Positions 45,289-54,285 of a stretch of DNA of 64,000 bases are shown here, in pieces. Made by a program: the position numbers and the translations under genes. Source of the stretch: Parerythrobacter lutipelagi. Its GTDB lineage: Bacteria > Pseudomonadota > Alphaproteobacteria > Sphingomonadales > Sphingomonadaceae. Numbering within the stretch: position 1 is the first letter of the stretch; the number at the start of each line of letters is the position of its first letter. The notes beneath the pieces were generated by a model. That model made no database searches, had not been told where the DNA came from, and was given only the letters and a program-made list of their open reading frames with translations. The stretch is taken from assembly GCF_005434975.1 (NCBI RefSeq), contig NZ_SKCJ01000002.1:434001-498000 (forward strand). The letters are read 5' to 3'.

Positions 45289-46230
45289 ATGAGTGAGGCA
45301 TCACTCGTGACCATGATCAAAACCCTCGCTGCCAAGCTGCCGCGCATCGCGCTGGCCCTCGCCATCCTCCTGCCCGTCTGGCTGCTCGCTGTGATGTTCG
45401 CGGCAAAGCTGGATCTGATACCCAAGCTGCTGGCTTTCGGGACCCTGACGATCCAGACCGGGCTTTACGCATCGGGTGTGATTGCTCTGGTCGCTGTGAT
45501 CGGGCTGGTGTTTTCTCTGCTGGTAAAGCCGCGCAAGGGCTGGGCTGCCTGCCTGATTGCGCTGCTCGTTCCGGCGTTTTTCATGCTCGGCCTCAACCAG
45601 TTGCGAGAGACCGCAGGCGGCGTGCCGTTTATTTATGACATAACCACCAACCCGGCCGATGCACCGGCCTTCACTGCCGCGATGATGGAAGCACGCGAGG
45701 CGGAGGATGCGAACCCGCTGATCCAGTTCCAGACCCCGCTGGGCGAGCAGGAGAAGTGGCAGGACAACGAGGATCTGGCGGACACGACCGCTGCTGAACT
45801 GATCGCATCCGGCTATCCCGACCTCGACCTGACAACGCTGCGGATCGAAGAGCCGGTCGACAAGGTTGTCGAAGTTATCGAAGCGGCGATGGAAATGCGC
45901 GGTTTCGATAATATCACATCGGATCCTGCAACCGGCATTGTCGAGGCTACCGACGAAGTCTTCTGGTACGGGTTTCGCGACGATGTTGTCGCCCGCGTGC
46001 GCGCCGACGGAGAAGGCTCTGCGGTCGATTTCCGCTCAACCTCGCGGGTCGGCACCAGCGATCTGGGCGTCAATGCGAAGCGGATTGCCGACCTGCGACA
46101 GGCAACGCTCGACCGCCTGACATCGCGCGGCCCGATCGATCCTAAAGCTGTGGTTGAAGAGGCTGCCGAAGCGGAAGCGGAGGAGACGGACAGTGACGAA
46201 ACCGCATCGGAAGAAGCCGCGGCAGAATAG
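45289..46230 (+). CDS. DUF1499 membrane protein, 313 aa
   Basis: Three N-terminal membrane helices (IALALAILLPVWLLAVMFA; LYASGVIALVAVIGLVFSLL; GWAACLIALLVPAFFMLGL) are followed by a soluble DUF1499 domain (VDKVVEVIEAAMEMRGF, DEVFWYGFRDDVVARVRADG, VDFRSTSRVGTSDLGVNAKR) and a Glu/Ala-rich tail. The family is unknown in function. The start could also be the ATG eight codons later. Confidence 0.85.
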   Translation: MSEASLVTMIKTLAAKLPRIALALAILLPVWLLAVMFAAKLDLIPKLLAFGTLTIQTGLYASGVIALVAVIGLVFSLLVKPRKGWAACLIALLVPAFFMLGLNQLRETAGGVPFIYDITTNPADAPAFTAAMMEAREAEDANPLIQFQTPLGEQEKWQDNEDLADTTAAELIASGYPDLDLTTLRIEEPVDKVVEVIEAAMEMRGFDNITSDPATGIVEATDEVFWYGFRDDVVARVRADGEGSAVDFRSTSRVGTSDLGVNAKRIADLRQATLDRLTSRGPIDPKAVVEEAAEAEAEETDSDETASEEAAAE

Positions 46231-46270
46231 CTATCCCGCTCTGCGCCGGTTATTCCGGCGGAAGTAAGGC

Positions 46271-46345
<75 letters not shown>

Positions 46346-46394
46346 GCAGCGGGCGTCCGTATAGCGGCTCTTGCAGCGATGTGAAGAGGGCATT

Positions 46395-47789
46395 CTAACC
46401 GGTTTGCAAACGCCGCTCCGCCAGATCGCTTTCGATCTGCGTCAAGGCCTTGCGATCGATGCGGTAGAACAGCATCGCAATCATGCCCGGCACCAGCGCC
46501 GCCGCCGGAATCAAGGCGAAGGCGAGGTCGATACCGAACTTTGCGCTGTCCGATTGATCCTGCCCCGCGACGAAGCCCGTCCAGCCCATCACGAAGCCCG
46601 GGATCGCCAGACCAAAAGCAATGCCGGCTTTCACTGCAAAGATCGATGCGGAAACCACCAGCGCCGTCATCTGCTTGTTCGCCCGCCAGTCGACATATTC
46701 CGCGATGTCGGTGAACATCGCATAGGCAACCACCATCAGGATGCCGAATCCGATACCGACGCAGAGCTGCACCATCGTCTGCGCCCATGCGGCATCGACC
46801 GGCAGAAAATAGAACGCGATGATGCCGGCGGCTTTGAGACCGCCGGCGAAGATGATCAGATGCGCTTTTTCGATATGGCGTTGCAGGCCACTGGCGAGAA
46901 TCACGCCGGCGATCTGGCCAAAGGCCAAAGCGGTCAGGAACAGCGCCCTGCGGTCAAGGAACAGGAACATCGGCGAACCGTCGTCGCCCGCGACATATTC
47001 GAAAAAGAACAGCGCGCTTGCCTGCCGCGATGCGATGGCCGTCACGCCCAGTATGGCGGCCAGCGCAACCGCAATCCACGGACCGGTGGTGACCAGCACT
47101 TTCAGATCGCCGCCGATCGAGCCGTTGTGGGCCGGCTCTGGAATGCGTTCCTTCGTGGCGGCAAACACCGCGAGCAGGCAAAACACCGACAGGCCTGCGA
47201 TGCACGCCATGGTCCACATGATCCCCGCCGCTTCGTCATCGCCGCCGAACCATCGCACCAGCGCGGTCCCGAGCACCCCGATCACGATCGCCGAGGATGC
47301 CGAGAAAAACATCCGGTACGCAGTGACGCTCGCCCGTTCCCGGGCGCTCGGCGAAATGACGCCGAGCAATCCCCCGTAGGGCACATTGACGGCGGTATAG
47401 GCCAGCATGGCAAGCGTGTATGTGGCGTAAGCCCACACCAGCATCCCGGTTTCCCCCAGGCCCGGATCGACGAAGACGAGAACTCCGCTGAAGCCGAATG
47501 GTATCGCACCGTAGAGCATGTAAGGCCGGTAACGGCCCCAGCGGCTGCGAGTCCGGTCGGCGATCACCCCCATCATCGGGTCCGTCACCGCGTCGACCAG
47601 CTTGGTCAGCAGCAGCATCAGCCCGATCGCTGCCGGTGCCATGCCGCGCAGATCGACGAAAAAGTAAAACAGGAAAAAGCCGAAAAAGTTGAGGTAGAGA
47701 CCCGACGCGAGATCGCCGACACCGTAGCCGAGCTTCTCGACGACCCCGATTTTTTCGGGCTGCTTGTTCGGCGGATTCTCCCGGGTCAG
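46395..47789 (-). CDS. MFS/GPH-family sugar-cation symporter, 464 aa if started at CTG
   Basis: A twelve-helix glycoside-pentoside-hexuronide type transporter: family signature LVDAVTDPMMGVIADRTRSRWGRYRPY, then a second half with FTDIAEYVDWRANKQMTALV. Substrate unknown. The first ATG (47642) would delete the conserved first helix, which is clearly encoded upstream (KLGYGVGDLASGLYLNFF then GFFLFYFFVDLRG). No ATG, GTG or TTG exists between the in-frame stop and that ATG. CTG at 47789, with GAAGG nine nt upstream and overlapping the yghU stop, is the best start; ATT at 47792 is the other candidate. Confidence 0.82.
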   Translation of the reverse strand: MTRENPPNKQPEKIGVVEKLGYGVGDLASGLYLNFFGFFLFYFFVDLRGMAPAAIGLMLLLTKLVDAVTDPMMGVIADRTRSRWGRYRPYMLYGAIPFGFSGVLVFVDPGLGETGMLVWAYATYTLAMLAYTAVNVPYGGLLGVISPSARERASVTAYRMFFSASSAIVIGVLGTALVRWFGGDDEAAGIMWTMACIAGLSVFCLLAVFAATKERIPEPAHNGSIGGDLKVLVTTGPWIAVALAAILGVTAIASRQASALFFFEYVAGDDGSPMFLFLDRRALFLTALAFGQIAGVILASGLQRHIEKAHLIIFAGGLKAAGIIAFYFLPVDAAWAQTMVQLCVGIGFGILMVVAYAMFTDIAEYVDWRANKQMTALVVSASIFAVKAGIAFGLAIPGFVMGWTGFVAGQDQSDSAKFGIDLAFALIPAAALVPGMIAMLFYRIDRKALTQIESDLAERRLQTG

Positions 47790-48637
47790 AATTTTTTGCC
47801 TTCAAAGTCGGCGGCTGAGTGGCGTTCGAGCAGCTGCTCGTCTTCTTCGCCCCAGGCCTTGTTGACAATGCGTCCGCGGCGAACGGCGGGGCGGGCGGCG
47901 ATTTCTTTGACCCAGCGCGCGACATGCTCATATTCGTCGATCGAGAGGAAGGTCTTGGCTTCATTGTAGATCGCGCCGAACACGAAGGGCGCGAACCATG
48001 GATAGGTCGCAATGTCTGCCAGCGTATAGTCGCCTCCGCCGAGGTACCGCGTTTGCGCCAACTGCCGGTCGGCGACGTCGAACAGCCGCTTGGTCTCCAT
48101 CGCATAGCGGTTGATCGGGTATTCGAATTTTTCCGGCGCGTAGGCATAGAAATGGCCGAAGCCGCCGCCGATGAAGGGGGCGCTGCCAACCTGCCAGAAC
48201 AACCAGCTTAGCACTTCGGCGCGGGTGTGATCTGTCGGCAGGAAAGCGCCGAATTTTTCTGCCAGATGCATCAGAATTGCACCGCTTTCGAACACCCGGA
48301 CGGGCTGCGGTCCGCTGCGGTCGAGCAGGGCGGGGATCTTGGAATTGGGGTTGATATCGACGAAGCCGCTGGTGAACTGCACGCCTTCACCGATGTTGAC
48401 GGTCCATGCGTCGTATTCTGCGTCCGAATGGCCCGCTTCGAGCAATTCCTCGAACATGATGGTGGCTTTCACCCCGTTGGGTGTGGCGAGCGAGTAAAGC
48501 TGGAAATCATGGGTTCCGACAGGCAGGTCCTTGTCCTCCCGCGCGCCGGCTGTCGGGCGGTTGATATTGGCAAACCGGCCGCCGTTCTCCGCATCGTGAG
48601 TCCACACTTCGGGCGGGGTATAAGTCGCATCGGCCAT
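47786..48637 (-). CDS. yghU: Glutathione-dependent disulfide-bond oxidoreductase YghU, 283 aa
   Basis: A glutathione transferase of the Nu class: YTPPEVWTHDAENGGRFANI, GTHDFQLYSLATPNGVKATI, NPNSKIPALLDRSG and GGGFGHFYAYAPEKFEYPIN match YghU closely from end to end. Nu-class enzymes reduce disulfides and peroxides with two bound glutathiones. Length is normal. Its 3' end overlaps the presumed start of the transporter gene. Confidence 0.92.
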   Translation of the reverse strand: MADATYTPPEVWTHDAENGGRFANINRPTAGAREDKDLPVGTHDFQLYSLATPNGVKATIMFEELLEAGHSDAEYDAWTVNIGEGVQFTSGFVDINPNSKIPALLDRSGPQPVRVFESGAILMHLAEKFGAFLPTDHTRAEVLSWLFWQVGSAPFIGGGFGHFYAYAPEKFEYPINRYAMETKRLFDVADRQLAQTRYLGGGDYTLADIATYPWFAPFVFGAIYNEAKTFLSIDEYEHVARWVKEIAARPAVRRGRIVNKAWGEEDEQLLERHSAADFEGKKF

Positions 48638-48747
48638 CGCAGTTTCCCTGTTTCGTTATACGAATGCTTTCGGCGGAGATGGGTGAAAGGTTGCGCCTTG
48701 GCAAGCCAGCCACAGGAACCGTACGCGTTTCAACAGGTTGAGTCCGC

Positions 48748-49761
48748 ATGTCGCCCCGCACCTCCAAGCTGATTTTTGTCGATGACAGCCTGCCGGGGAT
48801 TAGCCGCAAGGGTGCGGGCAAGGGCTGGGCCTATTATGACCCCGAAGGCAAGCTGATCCGGGACAGGGCGGAGAAGAAAAGGCTCGGCGCAATCGCTTTG
48901 CCGCCGGCCTATGCCGATGCGTGGTTCTGCCCCGCACCGAACGGGCACATTCTCGCCACCGGATATGATGCGAAGGGGCGCAAGCAATACCGCTACCACC
49001 CCGAGTTTCGCACCGCGCGCGAGAGTGAGAAGTTCGACGGATGCGCCGCTTTCGGCAATCTGCTGCCGCTGGTGCGCAAACGGGTCGAGGAAGACCTGTC
49101 GGGCCGCAAGCTGACCCGCGAGCGGGCGATCGCCAGCGTAGTCCGGCTGCTCGATCTCGGCGCAGTGCGGATCGGGAATGAAGGCTATTCCAAAGCGAAC
49201 AAGAGCTTCGGCGCGACCACGCTGAGGCAGCGCCATGCGCAAGTCACCGGCAACACTTTGCGCCTGAGCTACAAGGGCAAGGGCGGCAAACAGCGCGAAG
49301 TGACACTGACCGACCGGAGCCTGGCCCGCGTGGTACGCAAGATGCAGGATCTGCCGGGCCAGAACGTCTTCCAATACGCCGACGAATTTGGCGAATCGCA
49401 GGCCGTCTGCTCGCACGATGTCAACGAGTACCTGCGCGACACAATGGGTGCTGATTTCACTGCCAAGAATTTTCGCACCTGGCATGCCAGCGTGATGGGT
49501 CTGTCATTCCTGCATCGTTCGGACGAACAAGTGCCGATGAAGGATCTGCTCGATTGCGTGGCGAGCAAGCTGGGCAACACGCCCGCCGTGACCCGCAAGA
49601 GCTATATCCACCCGGCCATATTCGAATTGCTCGAGCGACAAGAGGAATGGCGTCAGGAAATTCGCCTGCCGCGCGCGACCCGCTGGCTGTCGCGGGAAGA
49701 ACGCGCGTTGATCGAGTATCTCGAGGAAAGCCCCGGCGCGCGCGACCTGCTCGCGGCATAG
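48748..49761 (+). CDS. DNA topoisomerase IB, 337 aa
   Basis: A eukaryote/poxvirus-type topoisomerase relaxing supercoils via a 3'-phosphotyrosine. Catalytic residues are visible: Arg in AVRIGNEGY, Lys in SYKGKGGK, Arg/His in FRTWHAS, and nucleophile Tyr in RKSYIHP. Length matches bacterial members. Such genes are patchily distributed in bacteria and common in Sphingomonadales. No helper gene is adjacent. Confidence 0.94.
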   Translation: MSPRTSKLIFVDDSLPGISRKGAGKGWAYYDPEGKLIRDRAEKKRLGAIALPPAYADAWFCPAPNGHILATGYDAKGRKQYRYHPEFRTARESEKFDGCAAFGNLLPLVRKRVEEDLSGRKLTRERAIASVVRLLDLGAVRIGNEGYSKANKSFGATTLRQRHAQVTGNTLRLSYKGKGGKQREVTLTDRSLARVVRKMQDLPGQNVFQYADEFGESQAVCSHDVNEYLRDTMGADFTAKNFRTWHASVMGLSFLHRSDEQVPMKDLLDCVASKLGNTPAVTRKSYIHPAIFELLERQEEWRQEIRLPRATRWLSREERALIEYLEESPGARDLLAA

Positions 49762-49822
49762 GCGCTGACGAGCCCGTCGCGGAACCCGGTAGCAGACCGC
49801 CGGAACATTGCAATTGAACTTC

Positions 49823-49839
49823 GTATCCTTTCGGGATAC
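49823..49839. promoter_or_regulatory. Palindrome GTATCC-N5-GGATAC upstream of HTH-nadE
   Basis: A perfect 6+6 inverted repeat ends nine nt before the ATG of the HTH-nadE gene. It could be an operator bound by the HTH part of that very protein, or a translational hairpin hiding the start. It was found by inspection. Confidence 0.5.
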
Positions 49840-49848
49840 CTCTTGGCA

Positions 49849-52161
49849 ATGCATCGGGCAGGCCAGAAAATCCGCCAGTGGCGTGAAGCGCATTCGCCGC
49901 CGCTCTCGGCGGGGGAGTTTGGCACTCGCTATGGCGAGCCCAAGGCTTGGCCCAGCCGGACCGTTTATGGCTGGGAGGCCAAGGGCAAGATCGCCCGGGC
50001 CGCAGTGCAAAAACGGCTTGCGCAGCTTGGCATTTGCCAGCCGGCGGACTGGCTCGAACCGGCGGACCTGACCGCATCATCCAAACCGAAAGGGACAAGC
50101 CGCATGGCTTCAGCCGATCGTTTCTACGATTTTCACACCCACGGCTTCGTGCGGGTCGCGACCAGCACGCCGCAGGTCCGTACCGCCGATGTCGCCTACA
50201 ACGCGCAAGGGATCATCGACGAGGCGAAGAAAGCGGGCGCGCAGAATGTCGATCTGCTGCTCTACCCGGAACTGTGCCTGTCGTCCTATGCGCTCGATGA
50301 TCTGCATATGCAGACCGCGCTGCTCGATGCGGTCGAGCATCACCTTGCGGAGATTCTCGAGGCGAGCCGGACAATCCCGACAGTGCTGGTGATTGGCGCA
50401 CCGCTGCGGCGTAGCGGGCGGGTCTACAATTGCGCGCTGGTCCTGTGCCGGGGCAAGGTGCTAGGCGCAGTGCCAAAAAGCTATCTGCCCAACTACCGCG
50501 AGTTTTATGAGAAACGCTGGTTCGCCCATGGCCGCGAGTGCGTCGGCCTCGAAATTGCGGCGGGCGGCGAAAGCGTACCCTTCGGGACCGATCTGACCTT
50601 CGCCCATCCGGGCATCCCCGGCTTCACCTTCGGGATAGAGATTTGCGAGGATTTCTGGTCACCCAATCCCCCCGGCACACGCGCGGCGCTGGCCGGGGCG
50701 ACGATCCTGCTCAATCTGTCGGCCTCCAACATCACCATCGGCAAGTCGGACGAACGGCATTTGCTCAGCCGGGCCAGCTCGTCCCGCTCGGTCTGCGCCT
50801 ATGCCTATTCGGCCAGTGGCTATGGCGAAAGCACCACCGACCTTGCGTGGGACGGGCAGGGAATGATTTACGAGCTGGGCGATCTGCTGGTCGAAAGCGT
50901 GCGGTTCGACCGCCGACCCGAGCTGTGCGTTGCCGATGTCGACTGCCAGCGCATTCTGAGCGAACGGATGCGCATGGGGACGTTCAACGATGCCGCCGAA
51001 GCCGACGGCAGGCCGGAGGACTGGTTCCGTACGATTGCCTTCGACCATGAACCCGATGGAGGGAACGCGGGGCTCCGGCGCCCGATCCGCCGCTTCCCCT
51101 TCGTGCCCAATCGCCAAAACAAGCTCGACGAGGATTGCTACGAAGCGTTCAATATCCAGGTGTCCGGCCTGATCCGCCGGATCGAAGCAACGAGGCCGAA
51201 ATCGCTGGTCATCGGTATTTCGGGCGGGCTCGACAGCACCCACGCGCTGATCGTGGCGGCCAAGGCGTGTGACGAACTCGGCCTGCCGCGGACCACCATC
51301 CGCGGATACACAATGCCCGGCTTCGGCACATCGGATCACACGAAGTCCAACGCGTGGAAGCTGATGGAGGCGGTGGGCATCACTGCTGAAGAGATCGACA
51401 TCAAGCCGACGGCCACCATGATGCTGGAAAACATCGGCCATGCCTTCGCCGATGGCGAGCCGCTGCACGATGTGACCTTCGAGAATGTGCAGGCCGGGCT
51501 GCGCACCGATTACCTGTTCCGCCTGTCGGGCCAGCATGGCGGCTGGGTGATCGGAACGGGCGACCTCAGTGAACTGGCGCTCGGCTGGTGCACCTATGGC
51601 GTGGGCGACCACATGAGCCATTACAACGTCAATTCCGGTGTGCCCAAGACGCTGATCCAGTATCTTATCCGCTGGACAGCCACGACTGGCCAGTTCGACC
51701 AGACATGCGACAAGGTCCTGCTGGCCATTCTCGACACGGAAATCTCCCCCGAGCTGGTACCGGCAGGAGAAGACGGCGCGATGCAAAGCACGGAAGAGAA
51801 AGTCGGACCTTACGAGCTCAACGACTTCTTTCTTCACCACATCATCCGATGGGGGCAGAAACCGAGCCATGTCGCCTTTCTCGCGTGGCATGCATGGCAG
51901 GATGCGGCATCGGGGCAATGGCCCGAGGGCTTTCCCGAAGCGAAGAAGAACGAATACGATCTCGCGACCATTCGCAGCTGGCTGGAGAAATTCCTCTGGC
52001 GGTTCTTCCAGTTCAGCCAGTTCAAGCGCAGCGCGCTGCCCAACGGGCCCAAGGTCAGCGCAGGCGGTGCGCTCAGCCCGCGCGGCGACTGGCGCGCGCC
52101 AAGCGATGCGGTGGCAGATGTCTGGCTGGCGGAATTGCGCGCGGGCGTGCCTGAAAGCTGA
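49849..52161 (+). CDS. nadE: HTH domain fused to glutamine-dependent NAD+ synthase, 770 aa
   Basis: Residues 86 onward are a full NAD synthase. The nitrilase-type glutaminase domain has Glu in LLYPELCLSSYA, Lys in VPKSYLPNYREFYEK and Cys in FGIEICEDFW. The NAD synthase domain has the PP-loop SGGLDSTHAL. It makes NAD from deamido-NAD and Gln. The first 85 residues are an XRE-like HTH (KIRQWREAHSPPLSAGEFG, then SRTVYGWEAKGKI) with no stop before nadE. A second ATG at 50104 with AAAGGGA eight nt upstream could give a separate 685-aa NadE, so both forms may be made. Confidence 0.93.
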   Translation: MHRAGQKIRQWREAHSPPLSAGEFGTRYGEPKAWPSRTVYGWEAKGKIARAAVQKRLAQLGICQPADWLEPADLTASSKPKGTSRMASADRFYDFHTHGFVRVATSTPQVRTADVAYNAQGIIDEAKKAGAQNVDLLLYPELCLSSYALDDLHMQTALLDAVEHHLAEILEASRTIPTVLVIGAPLRRSGRVYNCALVLCRGKVLGAVPKSYLPNYREFYEKRWFAHGRECVGLEIAAGGESVPFGTDLTFAHPGIPGFTFGIEICEDFWSPNPPGTRAALAGATILLNLSASNITIGKSDERHLLSRASSSRSVCAYAYSASGYGESTTDLAWDGQGMIYELGDLLVESVRFDRRPELCVADVDCQRILSERMRMGTFNDAAEADGRPEDWFRTIAFDHEPDGGNAGLRRPIRRFPFVPNRQNKLDEDCYEAFNIQVSGLIRRIEATRPKSLVIGISGGLDSTHALIVAAKACDELGLPRTTIRGYTMPGFGTSDHTKSNAWKLMEAVGITAEEIDIKPTATMMLENIGHAFADGEPLHDVTFENVQAGLRTDYLFRLSGQHGGWVIGTGDLSELALGWCTYGVGDHMSHYNVNSGVPKTLIQYLIRWTATTGQFDQTCDKVLLAILDTEISPELVPAGEDGAMQSTEEKVGPYELNDFFLHHIIRWGQKPSHVAFLAWHAWQDAASGQWPEGFPEAKKNEYDLATIRSWLEKFLWRFFQFSQFKRSALPNGPKVSAGGALSPRGDWRAPSDAVADVWLAELRAGVPES

Positions 52162-52242
52162 AGCGCTTTCCATGTCCAATACGTCCAATCATCGCGAGCG
52201 CGGTTATGCGATGTTACAATTTCGATGGGGAGATCGATTGGC

Positions 52243-52851
52243 ATGGGTATCAGGGTTCGCAGATCCTTTCGTACGGGAATGGGCGCGGTTGCGCTGACCG
52301 GTCTGCTGGTTGCGCCGGCACAGGCGCAGTTCGGCGGTTTGATCCCGCGCGACGTGCGCAATGTCGTCGACGACGCGGCCGATACGGACGAATGCGGCAA
52401 CAAGAAGAAGTCATCCGCCGGCAGCCGGGTGCTTGGCGGGATTTTTGGCCGCACCACCCGCAAGGTTGCTCGCGATACCGGTATCTCCAGCTATGTCCCG
52501 GTCGGCGAATTTTCCGACCAGATCAGCACGGAAATCGCCTGTAAACTCGATCCCGAAGAGCAGAAGCTGGCGGCTGAGGCGACCTTGCGCGCGACACGCT
52601 CGGTTCCGCTCGATGGGGAAGAAGATGTCGAGGACACTCGCCCGCAGGTCGGTTCGACGGCAGTGTGGAAATCCGAAACGCGCGATGGCGTCCGCGGGAC
52701 CTCAACGGTGACTTCGCGCGAAACGCCGGAAGACAGCGAGCTCGACTGCATCACTGTGACCGATGTGGTGATCGTCGAGGGTGAAGAGACCAAAGCCAAC
52801 AAGCGCATGTGCCGGGCACCAGGCTCTCGGCGTTATTCGATAATCGCATGA
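52243..52851 (+). CDS. Secreted protein of unknown function, 202 aa
   Basis: A signal peptide (MGIRVRRSFRTGMGAVALTG, ending APAQAQ) precedes a basic segment with GSRVLGGIFGRTTRKVARD, then an acidic region and a small C-terminal domain with two cysteines (ELDCITVTDVVIVEG; RMCRAPGSRRYSII). No family is recognised. The ribosome-binding site is GGGGAGA. Its stop overlaps the start of the ClpP-like gene (ATGA), so the two secreted products are made together. Confidence 0.65.
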   Translation: MGIRVRRSFRTGMGAVALTGLLVAPAQAQFGGLIPRDVRNVVDDAADTDECGNKKKSSAGSRVLGGIFGRTTRKVARDTGISSYVPVGEFSDQISTEIACKLDPEEQKLAAEATLRATRSVPLDGEEDVEDTRPQVGSTAVWKSETRDGVRGTSTVTSRETPEDSELDCITVTDVVIVEGEETKANKRMCRAPGSRRYSIIA

Positions 52852-53555
52852 GGCCTGGCGCGAAACTTCCTCTAACGCTGGTGGCAGCGGCAATGCTGCT
52901 GTCCAATTCGGCTGCAAAAGACCCGAACAACCCCAGTTGCCCCAAAGCGCCCGATTGGGGGCCGTCGCAGGCGATGACCCTCACACCGGCAAACCGGGAC
53001 GGGAAGCGCGTTCTTATCGCCGAGGGGGTTATCGACGAGCTATTGCCCGACCGCATGTATGATGCCATCGCCGCCGACGAGATGATCGAGGAAATCTGGA
53101 TCAAATCACCCGGAGGCGATGCGAAAGCGGGCAATGAAACCGGCAAGGTCATCCGGTCATTTCCCGGTATGCGTACGCGAATTCCCGAAGGCTGGACGTG
53201 TTTTTCCGCCTGCAATTTCGTGTTCATGGGCGGGCGTCTGCGGCAGGTCGATCCGGGCGGCATTTTCATGGTCCACATGTTCACCCATACCGGCCAGCGA
53301 CAGGTCATCGCGGATTCGGTCGACAAGGGCACAGAAGACACTGTCGAACTGATCGGTGAAATCGAGCAGCTTTCCGCACTGCTTGCCAGCGAAGACAATG
53401 ATTTCCTGATCCGCATGGGGATCAGCCGTGATCTGCTGACCGACATCATGTACCGGCAGCTGGCAACCGGCGGCAAAGACGGGTCTGGAGAGCGCTATTG
53501 CCTCAACCAGTCGGAAGTCGTGCAGTACAATGTGATGAATATCTCGCCGGGCTGA
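52848..53555 (+). CDS. Exported ClpP-like (COG3904-type) protein, 235 aa
   Basis: A signal peptide (KLPLTLVAAAMLLSNSAA) is followed by a ClpP/crotonase-like fold: strand VLIAEGVIDELLPDRM, the oxyanion glycine loop KSPGGDAKAGNETGKVIR, and the nucleophile region TCFSACNFVFMGG with Ser followed by Ala-Cys, as in periplasmic ClpP-like proteins. A possible catalytic His is in GGIFMVHMFTHTG. Protease activity is inferred. Coupled to the preceding secreted protein. Confidence 0.75.
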   Translation: MRPGAKLPLTLVAAAMLLSNSAAKDPNNPSCPKAPDWGPSQAMTLTPANRDGKRVLIAEGVIDELLPDRMYDAIAADEMIEEIWIKSPGGDAKAGNETGKVIRSFPGMRTRIPEGWTCFSACNFVFMGGRLRQVDPGGIFMVHMFTHTGQRQVIADSVDKGTEDTVELIGEIEQLSALLASEDNDFLIRMGISRDLLTDIMYRQLATGGKDGSGERYCLNQSEVVQYNVMNISPG

Positions 53556-53587
53556 CGGCGGAATATTTCGAAATCCCTTGGACGGGA

Positions 53588-53617
53588 CGAGGGGCCGGAA
53601 GGATCGCCGGCCCCTCG
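53588..53617 (+). terminator. Terminator-like hairpin between convergent genes
   Basis: A perfect 11-bp stem (CGAGGGGCCGG / CCGGCCCCTCG) with an 8-nt loop, then AATTTC. It lies 32 nt after the ClpP-like gene and before the end of the opposing nitroreductase gene. Confidence 0.6.
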
Positions 53618-53626
53618 AATTTCACC

Positions 53627-54211
53627 TCAACCGAAATTGCCTGCACGCATGATTTCATTCACCGGCTTGCGGCCCGAGACCTGTTCCTTGTCGCGCAGCG
53701 CTTCGGGCAGGCGTTCGGCCGGGGCCTGCTTGCCGATCGCGATCGCGGCTTCGATGCGGTGGTCGTCGGGTACACCCAGTTCGCCTGCCGCGCGGCCGAA
53801 ATCGACCCCGGTCATGCCGTGCGCTGCGTAGCCCATATGGGCGGATTGCAGCGCGAGGTTCTGCCACGCGGCACCTGCATCGAAGCTGTGGCTGTGATTG
53901 GGCGAGGGCTCGCCGCTACCGCCGCGCGCCAGTGTGTCTGACACCGCGAACAGCAGGACCGAGGCATCCTTGGCCCAGCTCTGGTTGAATTCGACCAGCA
54001 GCGAAAGAAACCGGTCCCAGTTCTCGTCACCGTGGTGGGCGTAGAGGAAGGTCCATGGCTGGATGTTGTAGGCCGATGGGGCAAGACCAGCCGCTTCGAA
54101 TATGGCTTCGAGATCGGTCTGCGGCATGGATTCGGCGGTAAAGCTGCGCGGGCTCCAGCGTTCGACGATCAGCGGGAGGACGCGCGGATCTGCGTTGCGG
54201 GTGTTGGTCAT
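53627..54211 (-). CDS. Nitroreductase family protein, 194 aa
   Basis: An FMN-dependent oxidoreductase: VERWSPRSFTAESMPQTDLE, then AAGLAPSAYNIQPWTFLYA, and C-terminal MGYAAHGMTGVDF plus GVPDDHRIEAAIAIG. The subgroup resembles small soluble quinone/nitro reductases. It lies 75 nt downstream of the pirin gene on the same strand, both divergent from a LysR gene, an arrangement in which LysR often responds to a quinone or electrophile. Confidence 0.9.
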   Translation of the reverse strand: MTNTRNADPRVLPLIVERWSPRSFTAESMPQTDLEAIFEAAGLAPSAYNIQPWTFLYAHHGDENWDRFLSLLVEFNQSWAKDASVLLFAVSDTLARGGSGEPSPNHSHSFDAGAAWQNLALQSAHMGYAAHGMTGVDFGRAAGELGVPDDHRIEAAIAIGKQAPAERLPEALRDKEQVSGRKPVNEIMRAGNFG

Positions 54212-54285
54212 TGTGTTTTTCCTTCGTTAGTGGGGGTGGACCCGGCCTGCACCAAGGGGAAATCGGGAGACCGGGTCCGGAGTGC

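Noticed and set aside
46371-47969. Plus-strand open frame opposite the transporter and yghU
   Set aside because: Histidine/arginine-rich antisense translation of two recognisable genes.
50659-52188. Minus-strand open frame of about 500 codons opposite nadE
   Set aside because: Antisense shadow of the NAD synthase gene.
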